Shown here in pieces: positions 17,258 through 25,275 of a stretch of DNA of 64,000 nucleotides (position 1 is its first letter; every line of letters begins with the position of its first letter). Location: positions 1 through 64,000 of the forward strand of contig NZ_JADEYP010000025.1 in NCBI RefSeq assembly GCF_020295405.1, in the 5' to 3' direction. Under the pieces are notes generated by a model. The model did no database searches, had not been told where the DNA came from, and saw only the letters and a program-made list of their open reading frames with translations. The translations under genes and the position numbers were made by a program. Origin of the DNA: Sphingobacterium bovistauri (GTDB lineage Bacteria; Bacteroidota; Bacteroidia; Sphingobacteriales; Sphingobacteriaceae).

Positions 17258-17768
17258 TAATTCAGCAGAGCTCAAAACCGAACTTGTTCGTTTGAGTAGA
17301 TTGAGAAAAGAGCAAGAGATTTACTTGGGGGATCAATATACATTTTTGAGAAATAAGATTCAGACTCCATCAAGAGTAATTGGGGCTGTAGCCTCAAATA
17401 TTCCAGGATTTGGGTTGGTGAAAGATGTGTTTTCATTTTTGGGTAAGGCTAATAGTGAAACAACAGCATCAAGTCCATCCAATACGAAATCAGATTGGTT
17501 TACCAAAGTAGCAAAGCTTGCTCTACCATTAGTGCTCAATCGTACTGTATTAAAGAATAGTGGATGGCTTAAAAAATCTCTTGTTCTTTTAGCATCAGAA
17601 GGTGCTATGGGGCAGGTTAGTAAAGATAAAGTATCTTCATTTGTTGGTAAAATAGCAAACTTTGTAAGACCTGAGAAATCTAAAAAGAAGCATAAAAAAG
17701 TGAAACCATTAGAGGAAGAGGAAGATTTGCCAAACTTCGGAATCCCACCTAATAGTGAAACCTATTAA
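17241..17768 (+). CDS. Conserved hypothetical protein, third gene of YtxH operon
   Basis: A 175-residue protein without a family I recognise. It begins with a charged helix (ELVRLSRLRKEQEIYLGDQ), has two weakly hydrophobic stretches (IGAVASNIPGFGLVKDVFSFLG and LALPLVLNRTVLKNSGWL) and a lysine-rich then acidic tail. It overlaps the holin-like gene by 17 bp and ends at a strong terminator, so it is the last gene of the operon. It is probably a membrane-associated partner of the two upstream products. Confidence 0.7.
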   Translation: MKVNINNSAELKTELVRLSRLRKEQEIYLGDQYTFLRNKIQTPSRVIGAVASNIPGFGLVKDVFSFLGKANSETTASSPSNTKSDWFTKVAKLALPLVLNRTVLKNSGWLKKSLVLLASEGAMGQVSKDKVSSFVGKIANFVRPEKSKKKHKKVKPLEEEEDLPNFGIPPNSETY

Positions 17769-17771
17769 AAG

Positions 17772-17803
17772 ATAAATCCCTTTCATTCGAAAGGGATTTA
17801 TTT
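17772..17803 (+). terminator. Terminator of the YtxH operon
   Basis: A perfect hairpin AAATCCCTTTC-ATTC-GAAAGGGATTT begins 3 bp after the stop codon and is followed by ATTTGTT. Confidence 0.8.
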
Positions 17804-17844
17804 GTTAGGAATATTTGTGTTCAAAATAAATCTGCTATAAATAG

Positions 17845-17875
17845 TTGAAATCCTGCGTTGATAAGATTATTTTTG
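17845..17875 (+). promoter_or_regulatory. Bacteroidota-type promoter of trmB
   Basis: A -33 TTG (17845-17847), a 20-bp spacer and a -7 box TATTTTTG (17868-17875) match the Bacteroidota sigma-ABfr consensus TTTG-N19-21-TAnnTTTG well. The start codon lies 11 bp downstream. Confidence 0.65.
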
Positions 17876-17886
17876 CGACTTAATTC

Positions 17887-18546
17887 ATGTTTATGGGTAA
17901 GGATAAATTAAGAAAATTTGCAGAGGTTGCTACTTTCGAAAATGTGGTGCAATTGGATGCAGGTAAAGAATATAAAGGACAATGGGCTTCAAATTTTTTT
18001 GGTAATGATAAACCAATTATTTTAGAACTCGCTTGTGGTAAAGGTGAATATACTGTCAATCTTGCAAAATTATTTCCGGAGCAAAATTTCTTAGGTATTG
18101 ATTATAAAGGGAACCGTATATGGCGTGGAGCTAAAACGGCTTTGGAAGAAGGTATTAAAAATGTAGGTTTCTTAAGAATACAAATAGAAACTATTTTGGA
18201 ACATTTTGCTGAAAACGAAGTTTCTGAGATTTGGATAACATTTCCAGATCCACAACCTCAGGATAGTCGTGAGAAAAAGCGATTAACAAATCCTAAGTTT
18301 TTGGAACGTTATAAATTTATTCTAAAAGAAGATGGTATTATGCATTTGAAAACAGATAGTGATAGTTTTTACGCGTATACTATAGAACAAATTGAAGCTT
18401 TAAGTCTGACTAAATTCAAAGAAACAACTGATCTGTACAAATCAGATTTGGTAGACGAAGTTCTTTCAATTAAAACATATTACGAACGTAAATATTTATC
18501 TATTGATAAGGAGATAAATTATGTTCAATGGACATTTAAGAAATAA
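17887..18546 (+). CDS. trmB: tRNA (guanine-N7-)-methyltransferase
   Basis: Methylates G46 in the variable loop of tRNAs using S-adenosylmethionine. The 219-residue product has the SAM-binding ELACGKGEYTVNLA motif, GIDYKGNRIWRGAKTA, and the TrmB signature TFPDPQPQDSREKKRLTNP. The start is ATG 17887 or ATG 17893 two codons later. It is monocistronic: its own promoter lies immediately upstream and a strong bidirectional terminator follows. Confidence 0.95.
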   Translation: MFMGKDKLRKFAEVATFENVVQLDAGKEYKGQWASNFFGNDKPIILELACGKGEYTVNLAKLFPEQNFLGIDYKGNRIWRGAKTALEEGIKNVGFLRIQIETILEHFAENEVSEIWITFPDPQPQDSREKKRLTNPKFLERYKFILKEDGIMHLKTDSDSFYAYTIEQIEALSLTKFKETTDLYKSDLVDEVLSIKTYYERKYLSIDKEINYVQWTFKK

Positions 18547-18547
18547 C

Positions 18548-18580
18548 AAAAAGCTCTGATTTTATAAATCAGAGCTTTTT
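18548..18580. terminator. Bidirectional terminator between trmB and the 18.6-kb gene
   Basis: A perfect hairpin AAAAAGCTCTGATTT-TAT-AAATCAGAGCTTTTT with A- and T-tracts on both sides serves the two convergent genes. Confidence 0.85.
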
Positions 18581-18583
18581 AGT

Positions 18584-19018
18584 TTACATTTTGTAATATT
18601 CTACTGCATGTGCTGTCAGTGCATGATGTAAATCCAAATTGTCATCGTCACTAGAAAATAATTTATTGCGCCAATACCGTTTAGGAGACTTTTTATTGAA
18701 ATGAATCACAAATAAGTTTCCTCCTGATCGAGTCAAGCTTTTGATATGGTCAATTTCGTTGATTTTAAAAATATCTGTTTTATTGTCGAATTTAACAATT
18801 AGTTCTTCATCAGTTAATGTCCAATTGGATGTCCTTTTACTCCATCTTACGGACAAATAGAGGATAATTGGAATCGTAAATAGAATAAAAATAATTTTTG
18901 AGATTTCAGAAACTGGAACTTGCGATGAAATTATACCAGCTAGGATCAAAAGTGAAAAAAAACTTAACATATAGCGCCCTCGGTGCAATGTATTGATTTG
19001 GAAGACTTGCTCAATCAT
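18584..19018 (-). CDS. Hypothetical membrane protein
   Basis: A 144-residue protein with two adjacent hydrophobic helices (about 18-33 and 40-57) and a polar C-terminal domain (NWTLTDEELIVKFDNKTDIFKINEIDHIKSL) that resembles PH-like domains of small membrane proteins. I do not recognise a named family. It is flanked by terminators on both sides, so it appears to be monocistronic. No function can be assigned. Confidence 0.7.
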   Translation of the reverse strand: MIEQVFQINTLHRGRYMLSFFSLLILAGIISSQVPVSEISKIIFILFTIPIILYLSVRWSKRTSNWTLTDEELIVKFDNKTDIFKINEIDHIKSLTRSGGNLFVIHFNKKSPKRYWRNKLFSSDDDNLDLHHALTAHAVEYYKM

Positions 19019-19030
19019 ATTTCAAAGCTA

Positions 19031-19072
19031 CTAATAAAGAAAGAGCATTTTTAAATGCTCTTTCTTTATTAT
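19031..19072 (-). terminator. Terminator after the GLPGLI-WG gene
   Basis: A long perfect hairpin AATAAAGAAAGAGCATTT / AAATGCTCTTTCTTTATT starts at the stop codon of the minus-strand gene at 19.07 kb. Confidence 0.8.
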
Positions 19073-20529
19073 TTAATTTCTTCGCCTTTAGAATTTAGAT
19101 AAAAGGAATCTTCACGTCCCTCCAACATTACCTCTGTCTTCCCTCCTACAAATGTCGTTGCATAATCATATTTTATCGGTATTATCACTATGCCTACACC
19201 GTTAATGAAGCCATATTTGTTGTTTTTAGTTACCAAAAATAAGTCGTCAGCATTCCCAGTAGATATATAATCGTATGTTGCTTTGAGATTTTCTCCTTTT
19301 ATTGTGTACAAGGAGTATGTAGATTTCTCATCATCATATACTATAAAATTATTATCTGTATGATCAGTAATATATTTATATGTTGGGTAAACTACTATTT
19401 TGTTATCATTATTAATGATGCCGTACTTCTCATTAATGGCAACTATAGCATAGCCATGCTTTAAAAAGGATACATTGTCATATTGATTTGGAATAATAAC
19501 ATTTCCCTTATGATCCAGTATCCCATATTTCTCATTTTTAGAGAACGTAAAACAATTTTCAACTTCACTAAAATATAGTGATTGAAATTCTATTGGAATA
19601 ATTACTTGACCGTTGAGATCAATTGTGCCTGATAGATAATTTTCATCAGATACAATAGAAAAGTCATTAACGTATGGCTGTATAGATAAGTATTTGGGTT
19701 GTGTAATAATATTCTCCTCACTATCCTTTATTCCATATAGTCCTTTTTCTTCATCATAAAAAGCATGACGATTCATACCCAGTTCATAATTTGTCACGAC
19801 CAAAGAATCTTGTTCGTCTTCATCAGAAGGGAAATCTTCCATTTTTGGGGTGTCAATCAATGTGAAATCGTTTGGAATATCAAAAAGATGGATGTCATTT
19901 TCTGGATGTATGTCGGAAACTTGAATGCCTAGTCCACTTGTAGAAATTTCTAATGCCGCCCCGGGTATGTTTTTTAAATATCCATATTCACCCCAATAGG
20001 CTTGAGGTAATGTTTCAGTGTACCAAATATTCAAATCAGCAGAATTCTCATCCGAATCAGATAATGTTATTTTAGCAAGCTTACATTTATATCCTGCTAT
20101 TTCTTTTTCTTGGTTAGGAATAAATTCGATTGGTAATTCTGAAATGAAGGTAGCATTGGTTTCTGTGCCAATAAATTTATCACGTTGCGTGGTATTTAAA
20201 TAATAGCTTTTATCATTTGGATAGATGGTGTAATATTCGTCCTTTTCTTTGTCGATTAATTCATAGTAATCAGAGAATAAACTCGCTTTTGCCTTGACCC
20301 AATTTTTATTTACCCAGACTTGCGCAATAGGTGTGTCGTCATCTTGAAATGCCATTGCCAATGCTGCAGTAGCAGCAATTGTTCTTTGGGTTTCGTCCAT
20401 ATCCTTTTCATCCATTTTTAACAATGCTTCATCTACAATGAATTTGTAATTTAATTTAAAAGTAGGGCTTTGGGCGAATAAGTTGGAGGTTAGAACCCCG
20501 AATACAATTGAGAGTAAAAATATTTTCAT
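19069..20529 (-). CDS. GLPGLI-like domain fused to WG repeats
   Basis: Secreted protein of about 486 residues; I start at MKIFLLSIVFG (20529) for a clean signal peptide ending LFAQ. The first ~225 residues resemble GLPGLI proteins: a KLNYKFIVDEAL opening, EIAGYKCKLAKITL and a WYTETLPQAYWGEYGYLKNIPGAALE-like block (GLPGLI itself degenerate). From about 245 onward come repeated W/YG(L/I)-type units (LYGIKDSEENIITQP, KYGILDHKGNVIIP, KYGIINNDNKIV, KYGFINGVGIVIIP), the WG beta-repeat. The fusion of these two domains is uncommon in my experience. The function is unknown and probably periplasmic or surface-related. Confidence 0.8.
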   Translation of the reverse strand: MKIFLLSIVFGVLTSNLFAQSPTFKLNYKFIVDEALLKMDEKDMDETQRTIAATAALAMAFQDDDTPIAQVWVNKNWVKAKASLFSDYYELIDKEKDEYYTIYPNDKSYYLNTTQRDKFIGTETNATFISELPIEFIPNQEKEIAGYKCKLAKITLSDSDENSADLNIWYTETLPQAYWGEYGYLKNIPGAALEISTSGLGIQVSDIHPENDIHLFDIPNDFTLIDTPKMEDFPSDEDEQDSLVVTNYELGMNRHAFYDEEKGLYGIKDSEENIITQPKYLSIQPYVNDFSIVSDENYLSGTIDLNGQVIIPIEFQSLYFSEVENCFTFSKNEKYGILDHKGNVIIPNQYDNVSFLKHGYAIVAINEKYGIINNDNKIVVYPTYKYITDHTDNNFIVYDDEKSTYSLYTIKGENLKATYDYISTGNADDLFLVTKNNKYGFINGVGIVIIPIKYDYATTFVGGKTEVMLEGREDSFYLNSKGEEIK

Positions 20530-20593
20530 AATAATCTGTGTGTGGTGCAAATATGGCGAAAATAAATTACAAATATGGGTGGGCTAAATCAAT

Positions 20594-20622
20594 AAAAAAG
20601 GCAGCTATTAGCTGCCTTTTTT
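20594..20622 (-). terminator. Terminator after the M23 peptidase gene
   Basis: A perfect hairpin AAAAAAGGCAGC-TATTA-GCTGCCTTTTTT abuts the stop codon of the M23 peptidase gene. Confidence 0.85.
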
Positions 20623-21475
20623 ATAATTCAAAATAATTTTCAGGATTCAATTTTTTATTGTCTTTAAGTACTTCATAATGAAGATGTGGGCCAGTGCTTC
20701 TGCCCGTATTGCCTAATAGACCTATGACAGTGCCTGCTTGAACTTTTTGACCTCCTTTTACTTGAGTTCGTACGAGGTGCGCATACCGAGTTTCATATCC
20801 GTATTGGTGTTTCACCTTTACGACATAACCATATTCTCCTTCATATCCAGCGAAAGAGACTACACCGTCAGCTGTAGCACGTATCGGTTCGCCCATGCGT
20901 CCTTTAAAATCAATACCCGAATGCATTTCTCTCCCTCTTCGTGTGAAAGGATTAACTCTATAACCAAATCGTGATGTTACATGACCATTATGCGGTTTAC
21001 CAATGGGGATACTCGAAATTTTCTTTTCTACATTTAATAATACTGCTTTGTAGTACTCACTTAGTAAGACAATGTTTTCTTCGTCTCGCTCTATAGGACC
21101 TCCTGCATTATCGTAAGCTAATTTGGTGTTAATTCCACGTTTTTTCAATTTACCATTGATAATTTGAATAGTAGAATCAATTTGCATGATAGACTTTTTT
21201 GCTTCTAGGATATCTTGCTCTGACTCTTGTTTAGATGAACTCAATTTTTGATTCTTCTGTTGTATTTTGTCCAAAGCAACTTCATATTTAGCACTAACAT
21301 CTTCTGCTTTTTTAATAGCAGCGAAGTAAGCAATTGTTCCAATAAGTGTTACTATCAATGCTAATGTTGAAATGGATATTTGTTTCCAATACTTTACCAA
21401 TATGGTTGGTATTTCTAAGTTTTTGTCAGAATTACCTTCAATACTAATTTGTACTGCTGATTTCTTTTTAAACAT
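20621..21475 (-). CDS. M23-family (LytM/DipM-like) peptidoglycan peptidase
   Basis: A 284-residue membrane-anchored protein with one helix near 33-53, a coiled coil (about 55-115) and a C-terminal M23 domain. The zinc site is visible in HSGIDFKGRMGEPI (HxxxD) and in the HLHYEV motif (HxH). GYRVNPFTRRGREMHSG is the usual entry to the domain. It cleaves peptidoglycan peptide bonds or acts as an activator of amidases. Monocistronic, with its own terminator. Confidence 0.92.
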   Translation of the reverse strand: MFKKKSAVQISIEGNSDKNLEIPTILVKYWKQISISTLALIVTLIGTIAYFAAIKKAEDVSAKYEVALDKIQQKNQKLSSSKQESEQDILEAKKSIMQIDSTIQIINGKLKKRGINTKLAYDNAGGPIERDEENIVLLSEYYKAVLLNVEKKISSIPIGKPHNGHVTSRFGYRVNPFTRRGREMHSGIDFKGRMGEPIRATADGVVSFAGYEGEYGYVVKVKHQYGYETRYAHLVRTQVKGGQKVQAGTVIGLLGNTGRSTGPHLHYEVLKDNKKLNPENYFEL

Positions 21476-21616
21476 ACGCCTCCTTCTATACTTCTGTTAT
21501 GTTTTCCTTTGAGTGAATGCAAAAATACGAATTTAAATATTTATAAGTCAATTTGTTGTTGTTGTGAATCAGGAAGTTAATGTTAAATACTGTTAAAGTT
21601 TTAAGATATTTGTAGA

Positions 21617-22666
21617 ATGAACGTCGCAAAAGAGCTTATAACTTGGTACAATGAGAATGGAAGAGACTTACCTTGGAGACAAACAAATGATCCCTATATT
21701 ATATGGTTGTCTGAAATAATATTACAACAAACAAGGGTAGAGCAGGGATTGCCTTATTTCTATAGGTTTGTAGAGAAATATCCTGATGTTAAATCATTTG
21801 CAAATGCTGATGAAGATGATTTGTTGCTTCTGTGGCAAGGGTTAGGGTATTATTCTCGTGTACGAAATATGCATAAAGCGGCAAAAATGGTGATAGCAAA
21901 ATTTGATGGTAATTTTCCTTCAAAATATGATGAGGTCATTCAATTGACGGGTGTTGGTGAATATACAGCTGCTGCTATTTCTTCATTCTCGATTAATGAA
22001 ACTAGAGCGGTGTTGGATGGTAATGTGTTTAGAGTATTAGCTCGATTTTTTGGTGTTGATATAGCAATTAATTCTACCGTTGGTAAGAAGAAATTTCAAC
22101 AACTAGCGAATGAATTAATCTGTGATTCGCAGTCTGGGATATATAATCAAGCTATAATGGATTTTGGTGCCACAGTTTGTAAGCCAAAGGCGCCGAAGTG
22201 TGAAATTTGTGTTTTGAATTTGGAATGTGTCGCATTGCAAGAGGGACTTATAGATCAGCTTCCTGTGAAGAATAAATCAAAACCTAGTAGAAATAGATAT
22301 TTTAACTATTTTATTGTAGAGAGAGATGAGCAGATTTTATTTTCAAAAAGAGGAGATGATGATGTCTGGGCAAATATGTACGAATTTCCCTTAATTGAAT
22401 CTGATAGAGAATTAAGTATGATGGAGTTACAAAATGACCCTTTGTATCAATCTCATTTTAAAGGTGTTGAGATTGCGCCTTGTGGTGAGACAATAAAGCA
22501 TATTTTGAGTCATCAGAATATATATGCTCGTTTTTATAAGGTTGTTGACAAGCTGAACAATATCAAAAAAAATCCTTCATGGAATTATTATAATTCGGAT
22601 AATTTAGATAAATTAGCTAAGCATAAACTTATTTTTTCTTTCATTAATAAGTATTTTATGAACTAA
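21617..22666 (+). CDS. mutY: A/G-specific adenine DNA glycosylase
   Basis: Removes adenine mispaired with 8-oxoguanine. The 349-residue product has the helix-hairpin-helix LTGVGEYTAAAISS (near 110-123) with LDGNVFRVLARFF and its catalytic aspartate (near 134). The [4Fe-4S] cluster has spacing C-x6-C-x2-C-x5-C (CKPKAPKCEICVLNLEC, near 188). A Nudix-like C-terminal domain recognises 8-oxoG. It is followed 21 bp later by ssb on the same strand, so the two DNA-maintenance genes may be co-transcribed. Confidence 0.96.
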   Translation: MNVAKELITWYNENGRDLPWRQTNDPYIIWLSEIILQQTRVEQGLPYFYRFVEKYPDVKSFANADEDDLLLLWQGLGYYSRVRNMHKAAKMVIAKFDGNFPSKYDEVIQLTGVGEYTAAAISSFSINETRAVLDGNVFRVLARFFGVDIAINSTVGKKKFQQLANELICDSQSGIYNQAIMDFGATVCKPKAPKCEICVLNLECVALQEGLIDQLPVKNKSKPSRNRYFNYFIVERDEQILFSKRGDDDVWANMYEFPLIESDRELSMMELQNDPLYQSHFKGVEIAPCGETIKHILSHQNIYARFYKVVDKLNNIKKNPSWNYYNSDNLDKLAKHKLIFSFINKYFMN

Positions 22667-22687
22667 TCAATTAAACTTTAAATTATT

Positions 22688-23137
22688 ATGTCGAGCGTTA
22701 ACAAAGTTATCTTAGTGGGTCATTTGGGTAAAGATCCAGAATTACGTTATCTAGAAGGAAATGTAAGTGTTGCTAGTTTTCCATTAGCTACTTCTGAAAC
22801 ATTCAATAAAGATGGAAAAAAGGTCGAGCAAACAGAATGGCACAACATTGTAATGTGGCGCGGTTTGGCGGATGTGGCAGCCAAATACTTAACTAAGGGG
22901 AGATTGGTGTACATCGAGGGCAAATTACGTACACGTTCCTATGAAGATAAAGAAGGGGTAAGACGTTATACGACAGAGATTGTTGCGGAGAGCTTTAATA
23001 TTTTGGGACGCAAATCAGATTTCGAAAGTACAAATAGCAATGCAAGTACGACATCTAATACAAATACAACCAATCAAACACAAGAACAGACTGTAGACTT
23101 TACGGAGAATGATTCAGATGATGGTTTACCATTCTAA
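22688..23137 (+). CDS. ssb: Single-stranded DNA-binding protein
   Basis: Coats single-stranded DNA during replication and repair. The 149-residue product has the OB-fold opening SVNKVILVGHLGKDPELRYL, EWHNIVMWRGLADVAAKYLTKG, an Asn/Thr/Gln-rich linker and the acidic tip DDGLPF that recruits partner proteins. It lies downstream of mutY. Confidence 0.96.
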   Translation: MSSVNKVILVGHLGKDPELRYLEGNVSVASFPLATSETFNKDGKKVEQTEWHNIVMWRGLADVAAKYLTKGRLVYIEGKLRTRSYEDKEGVRRYTTEIVAESFNILGRKSDFESTNSNASTTSNTNTTNQTQEQTVDFTENDSDDGLPF

Positions 23138-23188
23138 TAAATAGAATATTTTTTAAATAACGGTTCACTAAAAGTTTAATTTTTGCTG

Positions 23189-23196
23189 TATCTTTG
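23189..23196 (+). promoter_or_regulatory. -7 promoter box of pheS
   Basis: TATCTTTG matches the Bacteroidota -7 consensus and ends 6 nt before the ATG at 23203. No good -33 TTG is present. The spacing implies a leaderless or nearly leaderless mRNA. Confidence 0.5.
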
Positions 23197-23202
23197 GTGA
23201 TT

Positions 23203-24240
23203 ATGTTGCAAGATAAAATAGCGCAGTATACCAAAGAAATTGAGCAATTTACGCCTGCATCTGCTGCGGATGTAGAGAATTTCAGATTAAAATTTTTAGT
23301 TTCTAAGGGAATTGTAAAAGAATTGTTTGAAGAATTTAAGACGGTTTCATCAGAAGAGAAACGTGTTTTGGGTAAAGTATTGAACGAATTTAAGCAATTA
23401 GCTGAGACTAAATTTCAGGAATCACAGACTCAATTTGCCAGTGCTGCTAAAGTTCATAAACGCGAAGAAGAAGATCTTACTCTACCTGGTGATGGTTTTC
23501 AGTTGGGATCAAGACATCCTTTGTCATTAGTGCGCAAAGAGATAGTTGAGATTTTCAAGAAATTAGGGTTTATTGTTGCAGAAGGTCCAGAAATCGAAGA
23601 TGATTGGCATAATTTCTCAGCCCTAAATTTTCCTCCTGAGCACCCTGCGCGTGATATGCAAGATACTTTCTTTATTAAAAAGCAAGAAGGTAATGATATA
23701 GCTTTACGTACACATACCTCCTCAGTGCAAGTTCGTTTGATGGAAGCTGGGCAGCCACCTTTTAGAGCGATAATGCCGGGACGTGTATACCGTAACGAAG
23801 CCATTTCAGCAAGAGCGCATTGTTTCTTTCATCAGGTAGAAGGTTTGTATGTTGATGAAAATGTTTCATTTGCGGATTTGAAACAGACTTTATTCCACTT
23901 TGTACAAGAATTATATGGAGAGGGTACGAAAGTTCGTTTCCGTCCTTCCTATTTTCCATTTACAGAGCCTTCAGCTGAGATGGATATTTCGTGTTCTATT
24001 TGTAAGGGAGCAGGATGTAATCTATGTAAGCACTCTGGATGGGTAGAAATCTTGGGTTGTGGTATGGTAGATCCAAATGTGTTGGAAAATTGTGGTATTG
24101 ATAGCAAAAAATATTCAGGCTTTGCATTTGGTATGGGGATTGAGCGTATCACGAATTTGAAATATGAGATTAAAGATTTAAGATTATTTTCAGAGAACGA
24201 TACACGCTTCTTATCTCAATTTGAGACTGAAATCATTTAG
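23203..24240 (+). CDS. pheS: Phenylalanine--tRNA ligase alpha subunit
   Basis: Class II aminoacyl-tRNA synthetase subunit that charges tRNA-Phe together with PheT, which is not adjacent. About 345 residues. N-terminal coiled coil, then motif 2 in FRAIMPGRVYRNEAISARAH and motif 3 GFAFGMGIERI near the C-terminus. I start at MLQDKIAQ (23203); an in-frame TTG at 23194 overlaps the promoter box. The next gene begins on the base after the stop codon. Confidence 0.95.
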   Translation: MLQDKIAQYTKEIEQFTPASAADVENFRLKFLVSKGIVKELFEEFKTVSSEEKRVLGKVLNEFKQLAETKFQESQTQFASAAKVHKREEEDLTLPGDGFQLGSRHPLSLVRKEIVEIFKKLGFIVAEGPEIEDDWHNFSALNFPPEHPARDMQDTFFIKKQEGNDIALRTHTSSVQVRLMEAGQPPFRAIMPGRVYRNEAISARAHCFFHQVEGLYVDENVSFADLKQTLFHFVQELYGEGTKVRFRPSYFPFTEPSAEMDISCSICKGAGCNLCKHSGWVEILGCGMVDPNVLENCGIDSKKYSGFAFGMGIERITNLKYEIKDLRLFSENDTRFLSQFETEII

Positions 24241-24645
24241 ATGATTAAATATAAAAACTGTATTGCATTTTCACTCTTTATACTACTCATGGGTAGTTGC
24301 AAAGATGGGGGATGCAACATGGTTTTAAATAGTGTAGTTAATGAGACATTGTCGCTTGATCAAAGTCTTGAACTTACATTAGCTAATACATGGACTTATG
24401 CAAATGGTGGAGGCTGCGGATTGATTGTTCATAATAATGGTAATAATGTTGTTGCCTATGATCGATGTAGCCCAATTAAAAATTCAGGAGCAAGTAAGGT
24501 TGTTGTTGATGGAATGCAGGTAGTAGATTCTAATACAGGCGCAAAATGGTTATTAATGGATGGCTCACCAATCCATATCGCTGAATGCTCTTTACAACGT
24601 TACCAAGTTAGAAAGTCAGGGAATTTGTATGTCATAACGAATTGA
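24241..24645 (+). CDS. Hypothetical lipoprotein
   Basis: A 134-residue protein with signal peptide and lipobox LMGSC, then six further cysteines. The mature part holds an LTLANTWTYANGGGCGLIVH stretch that suggests a small beta domain. No family recognised. It begins immediately after the pheS stop (0-bp gap) and is followed by the TetR gene after 1 bp, so the three are probably co-transcribed. Confidence 0.7.
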   Translation: MIKYKNCIAFSLFILLMGSCKDGGCNMVLNSVVNETLSLDQSLELTLANTWTYANGGGCGLIVHNNGNNVVAYDRCSPIKNSGASKVVVDGMQVVDSNTGAKWLLMDGSPIHIAECSLQRYQVRKSGNLYVITN

Positions 24646-24646
24646 T

Positions 24647-25222
24647 ATGAGTCAGGAAGAAGTAGTATTAACGATAAAAAAAGCTGCTCGTGATTTATTT
24701 CGCAAGTATGGATACAACAAGACTAGTGTTAATGAATTAGCTAAACAATCAAAAATATCCAAGGCAACCTTTTATAAAATCTTTCCTTCCAAAGAGCTCA
24801 TCTTGCATGAGGTACTGATGGATTACATTCGTGAAAATGTAGAAGATATCCTAAATATTGGCACCAAAGATTTAGATTTATCCACCTTTTTGGGGAAAAC
24901 TATATTGCGTGTGAGTCGTGTTACATATACAGTGTGTAATGAATTTGTGGGATGGGAATTCATTCGTGAATCTACCAATGCGCAAGAATATTTAAAGACT
25001 CTTTCTGATGACTTAGAATTTTTATTGCTAAGTTCATTTATTAAAAATGAAGTTATTGGTTCGACTATCCCTGAAGAAAAACTAACTTTCCTAATTAAAT
25101 CAAGTAAAAATATAGTTTTTTCATTCGCTTTTACCGCTGTGACAGAGGCTGATGTTCGTAAAAACTTTATTTCATTTCAAAAAGAAATTCTTCCTTATCT
25201 CGTGCAAGCGACAATCGCTTAG
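24647..25222 (+). CDS. TetR/AcrR-family transcriptional regulator
   Basis: A 191-residue regulator with the canonical TetR N-terminal HTH: AARDLFRKYGYNKTSVNELAKQSKISKATFYKIFPSK. The C-terminal ligand domain is not recognisable. It is encoded right after a lipoprotein gene; no efflux or lipid genes are adjacent, so the target is unknown. Confidence 0.88.
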   Translation: MSQEEVVLTIKKAARDLFRKYGYNKTSVNELAKQSKISKATFYKIFPSKELILHEVLMDYIRENVEDILNIGTKDLDLSTFLGKTILRVSRVTYTVCNEFVGWEFIRESTNAQEYLKTLSDDLEFLLLSSFIKNEVIGSTIPEEKLTFLIKSSKNIVFSFAFTAVTEADVRKNFISFQKEILPYLVQATIA

Positions 25223-25261
25223 ACTCTGTTTTCTCCCATTCTAAATTGAAATTAAAAAGTG

Positions 25262-25269
25262 TATTTTTG
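25262..25269 (+). promoter_or_regulatory. -7 promoter box of rlmD
   Basis: TATTTTTG matches the Bacteroidota -7 consensus and ends exactly 6 nt before the ATG at 25276, the same geometry as pheS and lpxD. Confidence 0.5.
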
Positions 25270-25275
25270 TAGCCT

